A stretch of 64,000 nt of DNA from Selenomonas sp. GACV-9 (GTDB taxonomy: Bacteria > Bacillota > Negativicutes > Selenomonadales > Selenomonadaceae): the NCBI GenBank assembly GCA_900116485.1, contig FPAX01000002.1, forward strand, positions 204,025-268,024, read 5' to 3'. This document shows, piece by piece, positions 25,815 to 35,157 of the stretch. The position numbers and the translations under genes are program-made. The notes below the pieces were generated by a model. It saw only the letters and a list, made by a program, of their open reading frames with translations, did not search any database and was not told the origin of the DNA. Position 1 is the first letter of the stretch, and each line of letters starts with the position of its first letter.

Positions 25815-26558
25815 ATGCACATGCGACACACACAACTACTCAATCTTGTAAACCAGAAAAAACGCGTTGCTGTCACAGAATTGGCCCAGGCACTAGATGT
25901 CTCCGAAGTGACCATCCGCAAGGACCTCAATCTCCTGGAGCGCAAAGGCCTGTTGCGCCGTGAACACGGCTATGCTGCCATGACAGCCAGCGATGACATT
26001 GCCAATCATCTCTCGTTCAACTATGAGCGCAAACGCCAGATTGCCCAGCGTGCGGCTGAAACCGTTCACAATGGCGAGACCGTCATGATCGAATCCGGCG
26101 GCTGCTGTGCGTTGCTCGCTGAGGAACTGGCCACCAACCGCCGTGACGTCACCATCATTACCAATTCAGCTTTCATTGCTGACTACGTCCGCAAACAGCC
26201 CAATGCACATATCATCCTGCTCGGCGGCGAATATCAGAACGAATCCCAGGTCATGATTGGTCCGATGATCCAGACCTGCGTCAGGGACTTTTCCGTCAAC
26301 AAATTCTTTGTCGGCACCGACGGTCTCAATGAACACGGCTTCATGTCCAACGACATCATGCGTGCCGAGGCAGCCCGCACGATGGCAGGCAGTGCCAGCC
26401 AGGTCATCATCCTGACCGAATCCAGCAAATTCCAGACCACAGGTGTCGTATCGCTGCTGCCCCTTGACCGCATCAGCGCCGTTTACACCGATAGCGATGC
26501 AGACAGCCAGTCACTTACCCTGCTCAACAACAGTGGCATCCATGTCTATCCCGTCTGA
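25815..26558 (+). CDS. DeoR/GlpR-family transcriptional regulator
   Basis: A 247-residue repressor-type protein. An N-terminal winged helix (residues 1-60) carries VTIRKDLNLLERKGLLRREH, typical of DeoR proteins, and the C-terminal DeoRC sensor domain has IITNSAFIADYV, FVGTDGLNEHGF and a final aromatic strand. Such proteins sense phosphosugars. The start is placed at ATGCACATGCGA (25815); earlier in-frame ATGs lack a ribosome site. It lies alone between serC and a small ORF, so its target is not evident; the neighbouring serC is not a typical DeoR target. Confidence 0.9.
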   Translation: MHMRHTQLLNLVNQKKRVAVTELAQALDVSEVTIRKDLNLLERKGLLRREHGYAAMTASDDIANHLSFNYERKRQIAQRAAETVHNGETVMIESGGCCALLAEELATNRRDVTIITNSAFIADYVRKQPNAHIILLGGEYQNESQVMIGPMIQTCVRDFSVNKFFVGTDGLNEHGFMSNDIMRAEAARTMAGSASQVIILTESSKFQTTGVVSLLPLDRISAVYTDSDADSQSLTLLNNSGIHVYPV

Positions 26559-26611
26559 CAATAGGCTATAATATATAAAAAAGATTTATACTTTTTGTTA
26601 GTAAAAATTGC

Positions 26612-26639
26612 TTGCAAAAATACCTAAAGGTGTTATAAT
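26612..26639 (+). promoter_or_regulatory. Promoter of the small acidic ORF
   Basis: TTGCAA, 16 bp, TATAAT on the plus strand, about 60 bp before the start at 26700. Confidence 0.65.
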
Positions 26640-26699
26640 ATCTTCTTGTGAGTTGGTACTAATACTTGCTTGCAAATTTATGACACAGGAGGTATTGAC

Positions 26700-26852
26700 A
26701 TGCATGATTTAGCAAAGGTCCTCGACCAGAAGCTCGATAGCTGGGAGTTCCGCGAAGCTTGGGAAGAAAGCTCGATGGAATATGATTTCCTGGACCGTAT
26801 TGCGACGGTATGTGCAAAAGTTGCTCATAACGCTGATGAATCCAACAACTGA
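26700..26852 (+). CDS. Small acidic protein, 50 residues, unknown
   Basis: An unrecognised, soluble, strongly acidic small protein beginning MHDLAKVLDQKLDSWEF and rich in Glu, Asp and Trp. It has its own promoter, AGGAGG seven bases before ATG, and a strong terminator 20 bp after the stop, so it is very likely expressed. No homology can be judged by eye; an amphipathic helical binding protein is a fair guess but no more. Confidence 0.75.
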   Translation: MHDLAKVLDQKLDSWEFREAWEESSMEYDFLDRIATVCAKVAHNADESNN

Positions 26853-26873
26853 TCTGGTTGCCGACAATAAATA

Positions 26874-26906
26874 AGACCTCACTTCTCGCGAGAAGTGAGG
26901 TCTTTC
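26874..26906. terminator. Bidirectional terminator between the small ORF and the DUF4127 gene
   Basis: Perfect 15-bp inverted repeat AGACCTCACTTCTCG / CGAGAAGTGAGGTCT with T-rich flanks on the plus strand (TTTCTTTATC) and weaker ones on the minus strand. The two genes converge on it. Confidence 0.88.
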
Positions 26907-26907
26907 T

Positions 26908-28587
26908 TTATCTTTTCTTTTTCTTCTTTTTAACGGTAGTCGTCTTCTGGACTGTCTTTTCAGCTGCCGAATTCAGGAAGAACTGGAAGTCCTTATGCTC
27001 GCCACGCTGAATATCCGCCTCAAACATGCGGTTCCAAGGGAATACCACATTGATTTCCTCGAGACTCTTGAATGGCGGCAGATTCTCCTGCGCAAACTGA
27101 GCAATCATGCGGCTGGAACGCAAGCCCACAGCCTCGCGCTTGGCATCAAGGGAACCGTAGAAGCCATCACCACGCAGCCAGGTCAGCTGACGGGCCACCA
27201 CGTTGCGCACGTTGGCCTGATAGCCCCAATCGTCAAGATAGCGCGTGAGCAGCAATTCATCGACATCGGCATCCTTCATGTACTTCGTGAGCATGCCTGC
27301 GCCAATCACAAAGCCGGAGCTGTTCGTCGGCGTGTTCCAACCGGAATATGCCTTGATCTTGAAAAGCAAGCCGCGTTTCTTGAGCTCTTCCATCAGCGCG
27401 TTATCCGAACCATTGGCATAGGCAATATCAGCAATGCCGACCGGATAGCCCCTACCAATATATTCTTGGACAATATCGGCAAAATACGACGTTCCCTCAC
27501 GGCTTCGGCCATCATTGGTACGTTCATTGGCCTCAAAGGTCTTGCCATTGGGATTCGTGTTGACTGTCAGTACCAAGTCCGCATTGGCAGGGCTCGTCAC
27601 CGGCATGCCACCACCGGCCGTGATGGCCGAGCTTACCGACGCACTGATCTTCTCATCGGAATAAGCCGGAACAGTCTCAGGGCCACGGCCCCAATTGTAG
27701 CGCACATAGACAAAAGGCACATCCTTGCGCAGGGTATTGACCGCACGGGACATCAGCAACATGCCCATCTCGTCGATACCGGCCATCGTCTGGAACTCCG
27801 TCTTGCCAAGATCCCTGCCCTCTTCATCGAGATGGCGGCTTTCCATATGCGTCCGCGAATACGGCGCATTATCATCGCGGCCCAGCACCAGATAATTGAA
27901 CGTATGGGCACGCGTCAGCTTGATGAGTTGCTGATTAGCTGTGTAGTTCTTATCACGGCGTCCGAGCCAGTCCTGCAAGTCCTTGCGCGGAATCAACTCT
28001 TCGAGGAAAGCGGCCTCCTTCTTCTCCCGGCGGCTCAGCCCTTCCACTTCTTCCTTATCCTTGAGCAGGGTATAGCGGAAGATATCAGAACCATAGCTGC
28101 GATAGTATTCCGGTTCTTCATGACCGGATGCCTCGCCCGAACGCGGCGTACGCATGATGGAACCAAACACATACAGCGGCAGTTTTGGATTTTCCTTGCG
28201 GAAAGCCTTGAAATTCTCTGTGCGCGCCAGAATCTGCTCCTTGGTATAACTATGCTTGCGCGAGCCCACCAGACTGCCATAAAGCATCGAGTCCGACGAA
28301 ATCACTGCCGCATCGGCACCTGCTGCATTCTCCTCCAGCCATTCCCATAATTCATCGGGATGGCCCAGATCCTGCCGGTTCCCCAACAGCTTATCTGGAG
28401 GAACAATCACCTCATAACCCAGCTTCTGTACCACCTCAGCCGTCTGCTGATTCGATATCGGCCGATTATCATGCGGCACATAGATGATCTTTGGTACCAC
28501 ATTCTGCTTATGACGCGCGGAGGCCATCGGCATAGCCATGACCATCACGCCCAGCACTGCCACCAGTGCCCATATACGCCGTTTCAA
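26908..28587 (-). CDS. DUF4127 family exported protein
   Basis: A 559-residue protein of the DUF4127 family, whose function is unknown. Residues 1-24 form a signal peptide ending near ASA. The mature part starts PKIIYVPHDNRPISNQQTAE, the family hallmark, and later shows FVYVRYNWGRGPET. It ends in a run of Lys residues before a final Arg, an unusual basic tail. The start is TTG at 28587 with GGGAGCGG five bases upstream. It is the last of three genes read together (30005 to 26908) and ends against a terminator. Confidence 0.86.
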   Translation of the reverse strand: MKRRIWALVAVLGVMVMAMPMASARHKQNVVPKIIYVPHDNRPISNQQTAEVVQKLGYEVIVPPDKLLGNRQDLGHPDELWEWLEENAAGADAAVISSDSMLYGSLVGSRKHSYTKEQILARTENFKAFRKENPKLPLYVFGSIMRTPRSGEASGHEEPEYYRSYGSDIFRYTLLKDKEEVEGLSRREKKEAAFLEELIPRKDLQDWLGRRDKNYTANQQLIKLTRAHTFNYLVLGRDDNAPYSRTHMESRHLDEEGRDLGKTEFQTMAGIDEMGMLLMSRAVNTLRKDVPFVYVRYNWGRGPETVPAYSDEKISASVSSAITAGGGMPVTSPANADLVLTVNTNPNGKTFEANERTNDGRSREGTSYFADIVQEYIGRGYPVGIADIAYANGSDNALMEELKKRGLLFKIKAYSGWNTPTNSSGFVIGAGMLTKYMKDADVDELLLTRYLDDWGYQANVRNVVARQLTWLRGDGFYGSLDAKREAVGLRSSRMIAQFAQENLPPFKSLEEINVVFPWNRMFEADIQRGEHKDFQFFLNSAAEKTVQKTTTVKKKKKKR

Positions 28588-28616
28588 AAAACCGCTCCCT
28601 TCAATGCCTGTGCTGC

Positions 28617-29309
28617 TTATTCTGCTGCTTTGCCCTTTACCAATCTTACCAATGCATCCTTCACATCATCGGGAATATTGAGCTTGGTCTGAAACTCAAT
28701 CCCCCCCTCTTTAGGGCAGGCATCCTTGATTTCAATCATATCGATGAGGCGGTGTCCCTGATATTCCGTCTGTCCGAAATCCGAGTCGGCAAGCACTTTG
28801 CTATAATCAATCTTCACGGTGTTGCCATGGATTTCCAGTGGCAGATCATCCGAAATCTCAATGTGACCAAACATGCGCTCAGCCATAGATAACGAAATCC
28901 GCGAAAAGATCCAGGACATCAACCCCTGCGACGGCAAGTTGCGCTCGCGCACACGATAAACCATATAAGATCTATCGCCCTCGTGAACGAACTCCTTGAT
29001 TTCGCCCGAAAGCTCTATGCGCCCCACCTTCGCCGTCGTATCCGTCGCAATATCCATCCGGCCGTTTGCATGTGATCTTATCGTCACTGCCTTGACCTTC
29101 CCCTCTGCAGGGATTCTTTTGGCCAAGGCCTCATTTATCACATCATCAGGCACGAACAACTTGCCCTGACTGATTTCCAGAAGCGTCTCCTGTGACCAGG
29201 TCTGCTGGATGACCCGCAAAGCTGGGCCATAATCCTTCACCGCTTCTTTTACCTTTGACCAGTCAATATTCTGTATCTGTTCCTGCCAATTAGCCGGCAA
29301 ATCTATCAT
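28617..29309 (-). CDS. Uncharacterised 230-residue protein
   Basis: I do not recognise this protein. It is soluble, with an N-terminal helical part and, from about residue 70, alternating strands with RGxxx and GHIEI-type segments that recall LmeA-like lipid-binding folds (DUF2993), though I cannot confirm this. The ATG lies right after the DUF2225 stop, with GGAGG overlapping the end of that gene, so they are coupled. No signal peptide is seen. Confidence 0.75.
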   Translation of the reverse strand: MIDLPANWQEQIQNIDWSKVKEAVKDYGPALRVIQQTWSQETLLEISQGKLFVPDDVINEALAKRIPAEGKVKAVTIRSHANGRMDIATDTTAKVGRIELSGEIKEFVHEGDRSYMVYRVRERNLPSQGLMSWIFSRISLSMAERMFGHIEISDDLPLEIHGNTVKIDYSKVLADSDFGQTEYQGHRLIDMIEIKDACPKEGGIEFQTKLNIPDDVKDALVRLVKGKAAE

Positions 29310-29315
29310 TGTTCC

Positions 29316-30005
29316 TTACTCCTCCGCAGACGTCCCCTTGTTCTCACGGATGGTCTGCCAGAGATCCTGGGCACGTCTGTACATCTTGATATCCGTATTG
29401 CGGATATTCTGATCGCCAATGATGCGGGAAATGTACTGCGTCGCCTTCTCATAGTCCTCCATCCGGTAATAGATGGCGCCAACCAGATACATGGCCATGG
29501 TATCGGACATGCCATTGATCGGATAACGCTCCGTCATCAAGGACCGATCGTAAAGCTCGGCCGCCCGCTGCAACATCTCATACTCCTTATCCGATTCACC
29601 AGCATCGCGATAAATCCAGCCGAGCTCCAGATAGAGCCCAGCACGCTTAGCCAGCGGCTGATCGGTAAGCTCCGCATAGAAGATGGCCAGCTTGAATGAA
29701 GCCACTGCATCGGGGATCTTGCGCTCCTCTACGAACTGCATGCCTAGCTGACGCTTGGACAGGAACTCCTCAATCTTGCGCTTATGCGTCGTCGGCATCG
29801 TTCCGAGGAACGTCTTCTCGTCCGCTGCATAGCCACAATGCTCGCAGAACCAGATCTTATAGAAATACGGATTGAAGTTCTTGTAATGCATGCAGAAATC
29901 TTCATCCATCTTCTCCATCATCAGCTTGGATTTCGTCTTGACGATGCGCGTCGATTCTCCGCAGATTGGACACGTCTTCTCAACAACAAAAGTAAATTCT
30001 CCCAT
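29316..30005 (-). CDS. DUF2225 protein with zinc-ribbon and TPR-like helices
   Basis: A 229-residue cytosolic protein of the DUF2225 family. It begins MGEFTFVVEKTCPICGE and has a second pair at WFCEHCGYAADE, which together form a four-Cys zinc site. The C-terminal 150 residues are TPR-like helices (repeated AxLYxELGWIYRDAG patterns). Function unknown; the family is often near stress or cell-envelope genes. The start at 30005 is chosen for GGGAG five bases upstream. First gene of a three-gene set with 28617-29309 and 26908-28587. Confidence 0.9.
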   Translation of the reverse strand: MGEFTFVVEKTCPICGESTRIVKTKSKLMMEKMDEDFCMHYKNFNPYFYKIWFCEHCGYAADEKTFLGTMPTTHKRKIEEFLSKRQLGMQFVEERKIPDAVASFKLAIFYAELTDQPLAKRAGLYLELGWIYRDAGESDKEYEMLQRAAELYDRSLMTERYPINGMSDTMAMYLVGAIYYRMEDYEKATQYISRIIGDQNIRNTDIKMYRRAQDLWQTIRENKGTSAEE

Positions 30006-30116
30006 GATTTCTCCCTCTTCTTCCATTGGATTCCCTTAGACAATATATCTAGGATACCATATTATCTCGGAAAAATAAATGAAAGCCCGCCCTTTCCCGA
30101 CTTATAATTTGCTAAG

Positions 30117-30147
30117 AAAAGCCCTTCCCATTAACGAGAAAGGCTCT
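30117..30147 (-). terminator. Terminator of the glycogen operon
   Basis: On the minus strand a stem AGCCTTTC / GGGAAGGGCT with an 8-nt loop is followed by TTTTCTT, 20 bp after the stop at 30168. Confidence 0.8.
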
Positions 30148-30167
30148 TCTTATCCTAATGCTGTAAC

Positions 30168-33100
30168 TCAGCGTCCATATTTCCGGCAAAGCCTTGCCAG
30201 CTCTTTCGCATCGGCAGTCAGCAGATAGTCTGACTTCAAGCGCCATTTCCAATTAAGACCGACAGTTCCTGGCGTGTTCATACGGCTGCGTTCATCCAGC
30301 TGCAGGATATCCTGCATCGGTATCATAGCCAGGCGGGCATCGGCCGCATAGGCAAACTCGACGAGCTTGCGCGCGATATCGTCAGGCCTATCGACTCTGG
30401 CATGCAGCATGCCGGCTACTGCGGCCCGCATCGCATCATCGATATCCTGCCTGTACCAGCCAATAGTCGTATTGTTGTCATGTGTGCCTGTATAGACAAT
30501 GCTGTTCTCCGGCGTCACACAGCCAAGGCGCCCCTGCGCATTGAAATGCAGCGTAAAATGCAGCACCTTCATGCCAGGGAAGCCACAATCATCGCGCAGC
30601 TGTCCGACCTCATCGGTGATGATGCCAAGATCTTCGGCCACGATGGGCATCTCGCCTCCCAGATCCTTGCGGATCTCATCAAAGAACGGCTTGCCCGGGC
30701 CCTTGACCCACCGGCCGTTGATGGCCGTGTCTGCTTTGCCATCCACCTCCCAATAGGATTCAAAGCCGCGGAAATGATCGATGCGGACGATATCCACCAG
30801 CTCGAACAGCTTGCGGAAACGCCGTTTCCACCAGCTATAATGCTCGGCTTTCATCGCTGACCAGTCATACTGCGGATTACCCCAGAGCTGACCAGTCGCG
30901 CTGAAATAATCAGGCGGCACGCCAGCGACGGTATTCGCCGTGCCATCGGGATTCAGGTCGAAAAGATGCTGATTGGCCCAGACATCGGCACTATCGCCAG
31001 CCAGGAAAATCGGCATATCGCCCATGATCTGGATTCCCTGGCTCTTCGCATAATCGTGCAGGCGCTGCCACTCCGTGGCAAACAGGAACTGCTCGAACTT
31101 CACGAGTCCAATGGAATCCGCCAGACGCTTGGCCAGTGCCTTGAGTGCCTTGGCCTCATGTTTCTTGACAGGCTCAGGCCACTTCGTCCATTCCACACCC
31201 TTGAATTCTTTCTTAGCCGCTTGGAACAAAGCGAAGTCCTCCAGCCAGTATGCCTCACGCTCACAGAATGCCAGATACTCGCCATTGCTGTCCGCCTCAG
31301 CCTTGAACTTCGTCCAGGCTTTCTTCAAGCACTTGTTCTTGAAATTATAGACCCACTCGAAATCGATGAACGACGAATTGCTCACATAGGGAACACGCGC
31401 CTCGGCTGCCGTCAGCCATTTATGCTCGATAAGCGTATCGATATCGATGAGCATCGGATTGCCCGCAAAGGCCGACGAAGACTGATACGGCGAGTAGCCG
31501 ACATTATCCGTCGGTCCCAGCGGCAGGATCTGCCAGACATGCTGCCCAGCCTCCTTGAGGAAGTCGATGAAACGATACGCCTCTTTGCCGAGATCGCCAA
31601 TCCCATACTTCGATGGCAGTGATGTCGGATGCATCAGGATGCCTGCCTGCCGCGGATACTTACGCGCCTCCTGCTTATGGCGCAGCAGTACACCAGTCAG
31701 CGGGCGAAGCTTGACCTCAACCTGTCCGCGGACAACAGGATATTCGCTGTCACTGCTGAGCACATCGACAAAGCTGCCCTCAGCAAAGTCACTGACATCC
31801 ATGTAGACCGTGCGGCTCTCCGTGCGGCTGCGGTTGAAAGCGACGATGAAGGCATCGTCAGCAGTCTCAGCACCAAACACGTCCTCGCCGCCACGGATGA
31901 CACGTGCATAGGCAATCGTATCGCCATCAGCACAAAGCGGCAATAGCTCACCAGTCTGCAGCGCCATATGCTTGTTGCGCAGCGCTATCAGTTTCTTATA
32001 CCACTCACGCAGATACTGGTCGCCGCCATCCCAAGGATACGGACGGCGATTGTACGGATCCTTGAATCCCTGCATACCGATCTCGTCGCCATAATAGACG
32101 CATGGCACTCCCGGATATGTCATCTGCCACAAAGCTGCCATCATGAGCCGCGCAGCACCGAGATCATACTGCTCCACATCCAACCGCGCACGAGACTGCT
32201 CCACAGCCGGCATGCCATCATAGTAGGCGGCATCGCCCAGAAGCGTGATGGCCCGCTGGACATCGTGGCTGCCGATCAGGTTCATCATCGCGTAGAAATT
32301 CTCTGCCGGATAATTCTCCCGCAGGCTCTCGAAGCGGCGATGGGCCGTCTGCCCATCAACATGCCCTTTAAGGAAATCAAACAGTATCGTGCGGAATGGA
32401 TAGTTCATCGCTGAATCCATTTCCTGCCCGCAAAGATACTCACGCGGCACACCATAAGCAATCTTATGCGAAGCATCTTCCCAGACCTCACCAATCATGA
32501 CTGCCTCAGGATTGCTCTTCTTGAGCTCAGCATAAAATGCCTGCGAGAATGGCTCCGGCAGCTCATCGATGACGTCGAGACGCCAGCCGGCTATGCCCTC
32601 TTTGAGCCAGTGATGCAGGACACTGTCCTTAGCCGAGATGATGAAATCCATATAGGATGGCGTCGTCTCGGTAACGTTCGGCAGCGTGTTGAAATTCCAC
32701 CAGCTGTCATACTCATAAGGAAAATTGCGGAAATTGTACCACTCATAGAACGGCGACTCCTTGGACTGGAATGCTCCCACCGTATCATACTGGCCCGCAC
32801 GGTTGAAATACCGGCTGTTGCTGCCCGTATGGCTGAACACGCCATCGATGATGATGCGGATGCCCAGCTTGCCAGCCGCGTCGATGAGCTCACGGAAATC
32901 CTCATTGGTTCCCAGGATGGGATCGATCTTATGGTAGTCACCAGTATCATAATGATGATTGCTTTCCGATTCAAAGACCGGATTCAGATAGATGACTGAT
33001 ATGCCTAATTCCTTCAGATAGCCAAGTTTTTCCTTGATGCCCTGCAGATTGCCGCCAAAGAAATCATAGGCCACGATCTCCTTCGTGTCAGGGTCCTTAT

Positions 33101-33626
33101 AATAGCAAGGATCGTCCGACCAGTCTGCATGATAGACAGCGCCCTTTTTCGGGATGATCGTATCGCCTTTGCGGTAGAACCGATCGGGAAAGATCTGATA
33201 CATGATGCTATGCTTGAACCAGTCCGGCGTCTTGGCCCCTTGATTGTAGACCGTAATCTGGAACGATGGCGGTACATGGTCATAGACATTGCCCAGGCCG
33301 CCCAACTGTTCATGATTATTGCCATAGTAAGTCGTTCCCTGAGCTGTCGCGATGATGAAATAGTACCAGAGCAGGCAGCCTTTTGCAGGCATCTCCATAT
33401 CAACATAATAGAATCTATCCCCGCTGTCGCTATCGTCTTTCGTCGTCAGATTCACTAGTTTCTCGCCAGATTTCTCACGCCAGAGCCTTAAGAGAACATG
33501 GCGGATTTCCTGTTTGGTCTTCAGCCGAATCCCCAGCCGGACTTTCGTTCCGGCTTCCGCTGCGCCGATTGGCGAGCGGAAATAGATATTTTGGGAGTTA
33601 TGCTCGACTTCGCTTCTATCCAGCAT
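30168..33626 (-). CDS. GH13 alpha-amylase/debranching enzyme fused to GH77 4-alpha-glucanotransferase
   Basis: A 1152-residue cytosolic fusion. Residues 1 to about 120 are a CBM34-like beta domain, followed by a GH13 barrel (about 130-640) of the neopullulanase/cyclomaltodextrinase kind with catalytic GWRLDVIDE, MIGEVWEDA and LIGSHDVQ. From about 653 a complete MalQ begins with ILMHPTSLPSKYGIGDLG and keeps IDHFRGFE, VAEDLG and TGTHDNNT. Together they would hydrolyse branch or alpha-1,4 links and shuffle glucan chains, completing glycogen breakdown started by GlgP. The start at 33626 has AAGGAGGAG five bases upstream. Last gene of the glycogen operon, separated from glgA by a terminator-like hairpin. 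Confidence 0.95.
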   Translation of the reverse strand: MLDRSEVEHNSQNIYFRSPIGAAEAGTKVRLGIRLKTKQEIRHVLLRLWREKSGEKLVNLTTKDDSDSGDRFYYVDMEMPAKGCLLWYYFIIATAQGTTYYGNNHEQLGGLGNVYDHVPPSFQITVYNQGAKTPDWFKHSIMYQIFPDRFYRKGDTIIPKKGAVYHADWSDDPCYYKDPDTKEIVAYDFFGGNLQGIKEKLGYLKELGISVIYLNPVFESESNHHYDTGDYHKIDPILGTNEDFRELIDAAGKLGIRIIIDGVFSHTGSNSRYFNRAGQYDTVGAFQSKESPFYEWYNFRNFPYEYDSWWNFNTLPNVTETTPSYMDFIISAKDSVLHHWLKEGIAGWRLDVIDELPEPFSQAFYAELKKSNPEAVMIGEVWEDASHKIAYGVPREYLCGQEMDSAMNYPFRTILFDFLKGHVDGQTAHRRFESLRENYPAENFYAMMNLIGSHDVQRAITLLGDAAYYDGMPAVEQSRARLDVEQYDLGAARLMMAALWQMTYPGVPCVYYGDEIGMQGFKDPYNRRPYPWDGGDQYLREWYKKLIALRNKHMALQTGELLPLCADGDTIAYARVIRGGEDVFGAETADDAFIVAFNRSRTESRTVYMDVSDFAEGSFVDVLSSDSEYPVVRGQVEVKLRPLTGVLLRHKQEARKYPRQAGILMHPTSLPSKYGIGDLGKEAYRFIDFLKEAGQHVWQILPLGPTDNVGYSPYQSSSAFAGNPMLIDIDTLIEHKWLTAAEARVPYVSNSSFIDFEWVYNFKNKCLKKAWTKFKAEADSNGEYLAFCEREAYWLEDFALFQAAKKEFKGVEWTKWPEPVKKHEAKALKALAKRLADSIGLVKFEQFLFATEWQRLHDYAKSQGIQIMGDMPIFLAGDSADVWANQHLFDLNPDGTANTVAGVPPDYFSATGQLWGNPQYDWSAMKAEHYSWWKRRFRKLFELVDIVRIDHFRGFESYWEVDGKADTAINGRWVKGPGKPFFDEIRKDLGGEMPIVAEDLGIITDEVGQLRDDCGFPGMKVLHFTLHFNAQGRLGCVTPENSIVYTGTHDNNTTIGWYRQDIDDAMRAAVAGMLHARVDRPDDIARKLVEFAYAADARLAMIPMQDILQLDERSRMNTPGTVGLNWKWRLKSDYLLTADAKELARLCRKYGR

Positions 33627-33667
33627 AAAATCTCCTCCTTCTCTTATCTTACTCAGTTCCGCTTGCG

Positions 33668-33693
33668 TAAAAGGCGGCAAGAATATTGCCGCC
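33668..33693 (-). terminator. Terminator-like hairpin between glgA and the GH13-GH77 gene
   Basis: Perfect stem GGCGGCAA / TTGCCGCC with a 5-nt loop, followed by TTTTAC on the minus strand. The short U tract suggests partial termination, lowering expression of the last gene. Confidence 0.65.
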
Positions 33694-33707
33694 CCATCTG
33701 TTCATCC

Positions 33708-35144
33708 TTATTCTGCCAAAAGTCTTGTATACAGCGTCTTATACTCCTTGGCAGAGTTCTTCCAACTGTAATCGGTATTCATGGCATTCTCGACGATATG
33801 CTGCCATTCCTCGAAGTTCTCATAAGCACTAAGTGCACGTTTGAGCGCATACATCATTTCATGGGCATTGTAATCGCCGAATACAAAGCCATTGCCCTCA
33901 TTGGTGTACTTATCGTACTGCTGTACCGTATCCTTGAGACCACCGGTCTCGCGGACAACCGGGATAGCACCATAGCGCATAGCAATAAGCTGACCGATGC
34001 CACACGGCTCGTAGTTCGACGGCATGAGGAAGATATCCGCAGCGGCATACATGCGCTGTGCCAGCTCATTCGAGAAGCGGATATTTGCCTTGACCTTCGA
34101 CGGGAAACGCCACTCGAGGCCCTTGAACCAGTCCTCATATTCCTTGTCACCCGTACCGAGAATCACGAGCTGGATATTCTCATGCTGCAGGATCTCATCC
34201 ATCATGCGCACGATAAGATCCAAGCCCTTGGCTTCGACGAGACGGGAAATCAGTGCTACCATCGGCGTCCGGCGATTCATCGGCAGGCCCAGGAAGTTCT
34301 GCAGCTCCGTCTTGTTGTCGGCCTTGCGGTCACGGCTGTCGACATCATAAGTCTCAAATATGTTCTTGTCCGTTGCCGGATTGTAGATGTTGTAATCAAT
34401 ACCGTTCACGATGCCATACAACGAGTCATGACGGCTGCGCAGCAGGCCGTCGAGATTTTCGCCAAAATACTCATACTGGATTTCCTGTGCATAGGTCCGG
34501 CTTACCGTCGAAATATAGTCGGCATAGATGATGCCACCCTTCATGAAGTTAACGGCATCGTAGAACTCCAGATCGCCATTGTTGAAATACTTCCAGTCAA
34601 GCCCCAAGACATCACTCATGATTTCCTTCGGGAATACTCCCTGATATTTGAGGTTGTGGATCGTATAGAGCGTTCGGATCTTGCTATAACGCTCATCATC
34701 CATATGGTCGAGCTTCAGGAATACATTCACCATGCCAGCATGCCAGTCATTCGTATGGATGACATCCGGCCAAAAGTCAACGATTGGCAGCAGACTCAAC
34801 ACAGCGCGGCAGAAGAACGTGAACCGCTCCGCATCATCGTCATAACCATAGAAGCCCTCACGATCGAAGTAATCCTGATTATCCACGAAATAGTAGGTAA
34901 TACCATCCTTCTCGTACTTATCCAGGCCAAAGAATTTCTGGCGCCAGGCTACATTCAGTTCCCCGTCATAGACATGTTCCATGGCATTGCGGATTTCCTG
35001 CGCGATCTTGCCGTACTTCGGCATGACAACACGTACATCCACACCCTCTTCTTTGAGTGCCTGTGGCAGCGTTCCGGCTACATCAGCCAGGCCTCCGGTT
35101 TTCGCAAATGGTACTGCTTCAGATGCAACATAAAGAACCTTCAT
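33708..35144 (-). CDS. glgA: Glycogen synthase (ADP-glucose), GT5
   Basis: A 478-residue enzyme that extends glycogen chains from ADP-glucose. The start MKVLYVASEAVPFAKTGGLA contains the ADP-glucose-binding KTGGL, and the C-terminal PSNYEPCGIGQL holds the retaining-GT Glu pair. Length is typical. ATG at 35144 has AAGGAGG eight bases upstream; reading further up-frame gives only a poly-Arg artefact made by the glgB repeat array in another frame. It lies 13 bp after the glgB stop. Confidence 0.97.
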   Translation of the reverse strand: MKVLYVASEAVPFAKTGGLADVAGTLPQALKEEGVDVRVVMPKYGKIAQEIRNAMEHVYDGELNVAWRQKFFGLDKYEKDGITYYFVDNQDYFDREGFYGYDDDAERFTFFCRAVLSLLPIVDFWPDVIHTNDWHAGMVNVFLKLDHMDDERYSKIRTLYTIHNLKYQGVFPKEIMSDVLGLDWKYFNNGDLEFYDAVNFMKGGIIYADYISTVSRTYAQEIQYEYFGENLDGLLRSRHDSLYGIVNGIDYNIYNPATDKNIFETYDVDSRDRKADNKTELQNFLGLPMNRRTPMVALISRLVEAKGLDLIVRMMDEILQHENIQLVILGTGDKEYEDWFKGLEWRFPSKVKANIRFSNELAQRMYAAADIFLMPSNYEPCGIGQLIAMRYGAIPVVRETGGLKDTVQQYDKYTNEGNGFVFGDYNAHEMMYALKRALSAYENFEEWQHIVENAMNTDYSWKNSAKEYKTLYTRLLAE

Positions 35145-35157
35145 TCCCGTTTCCTCC

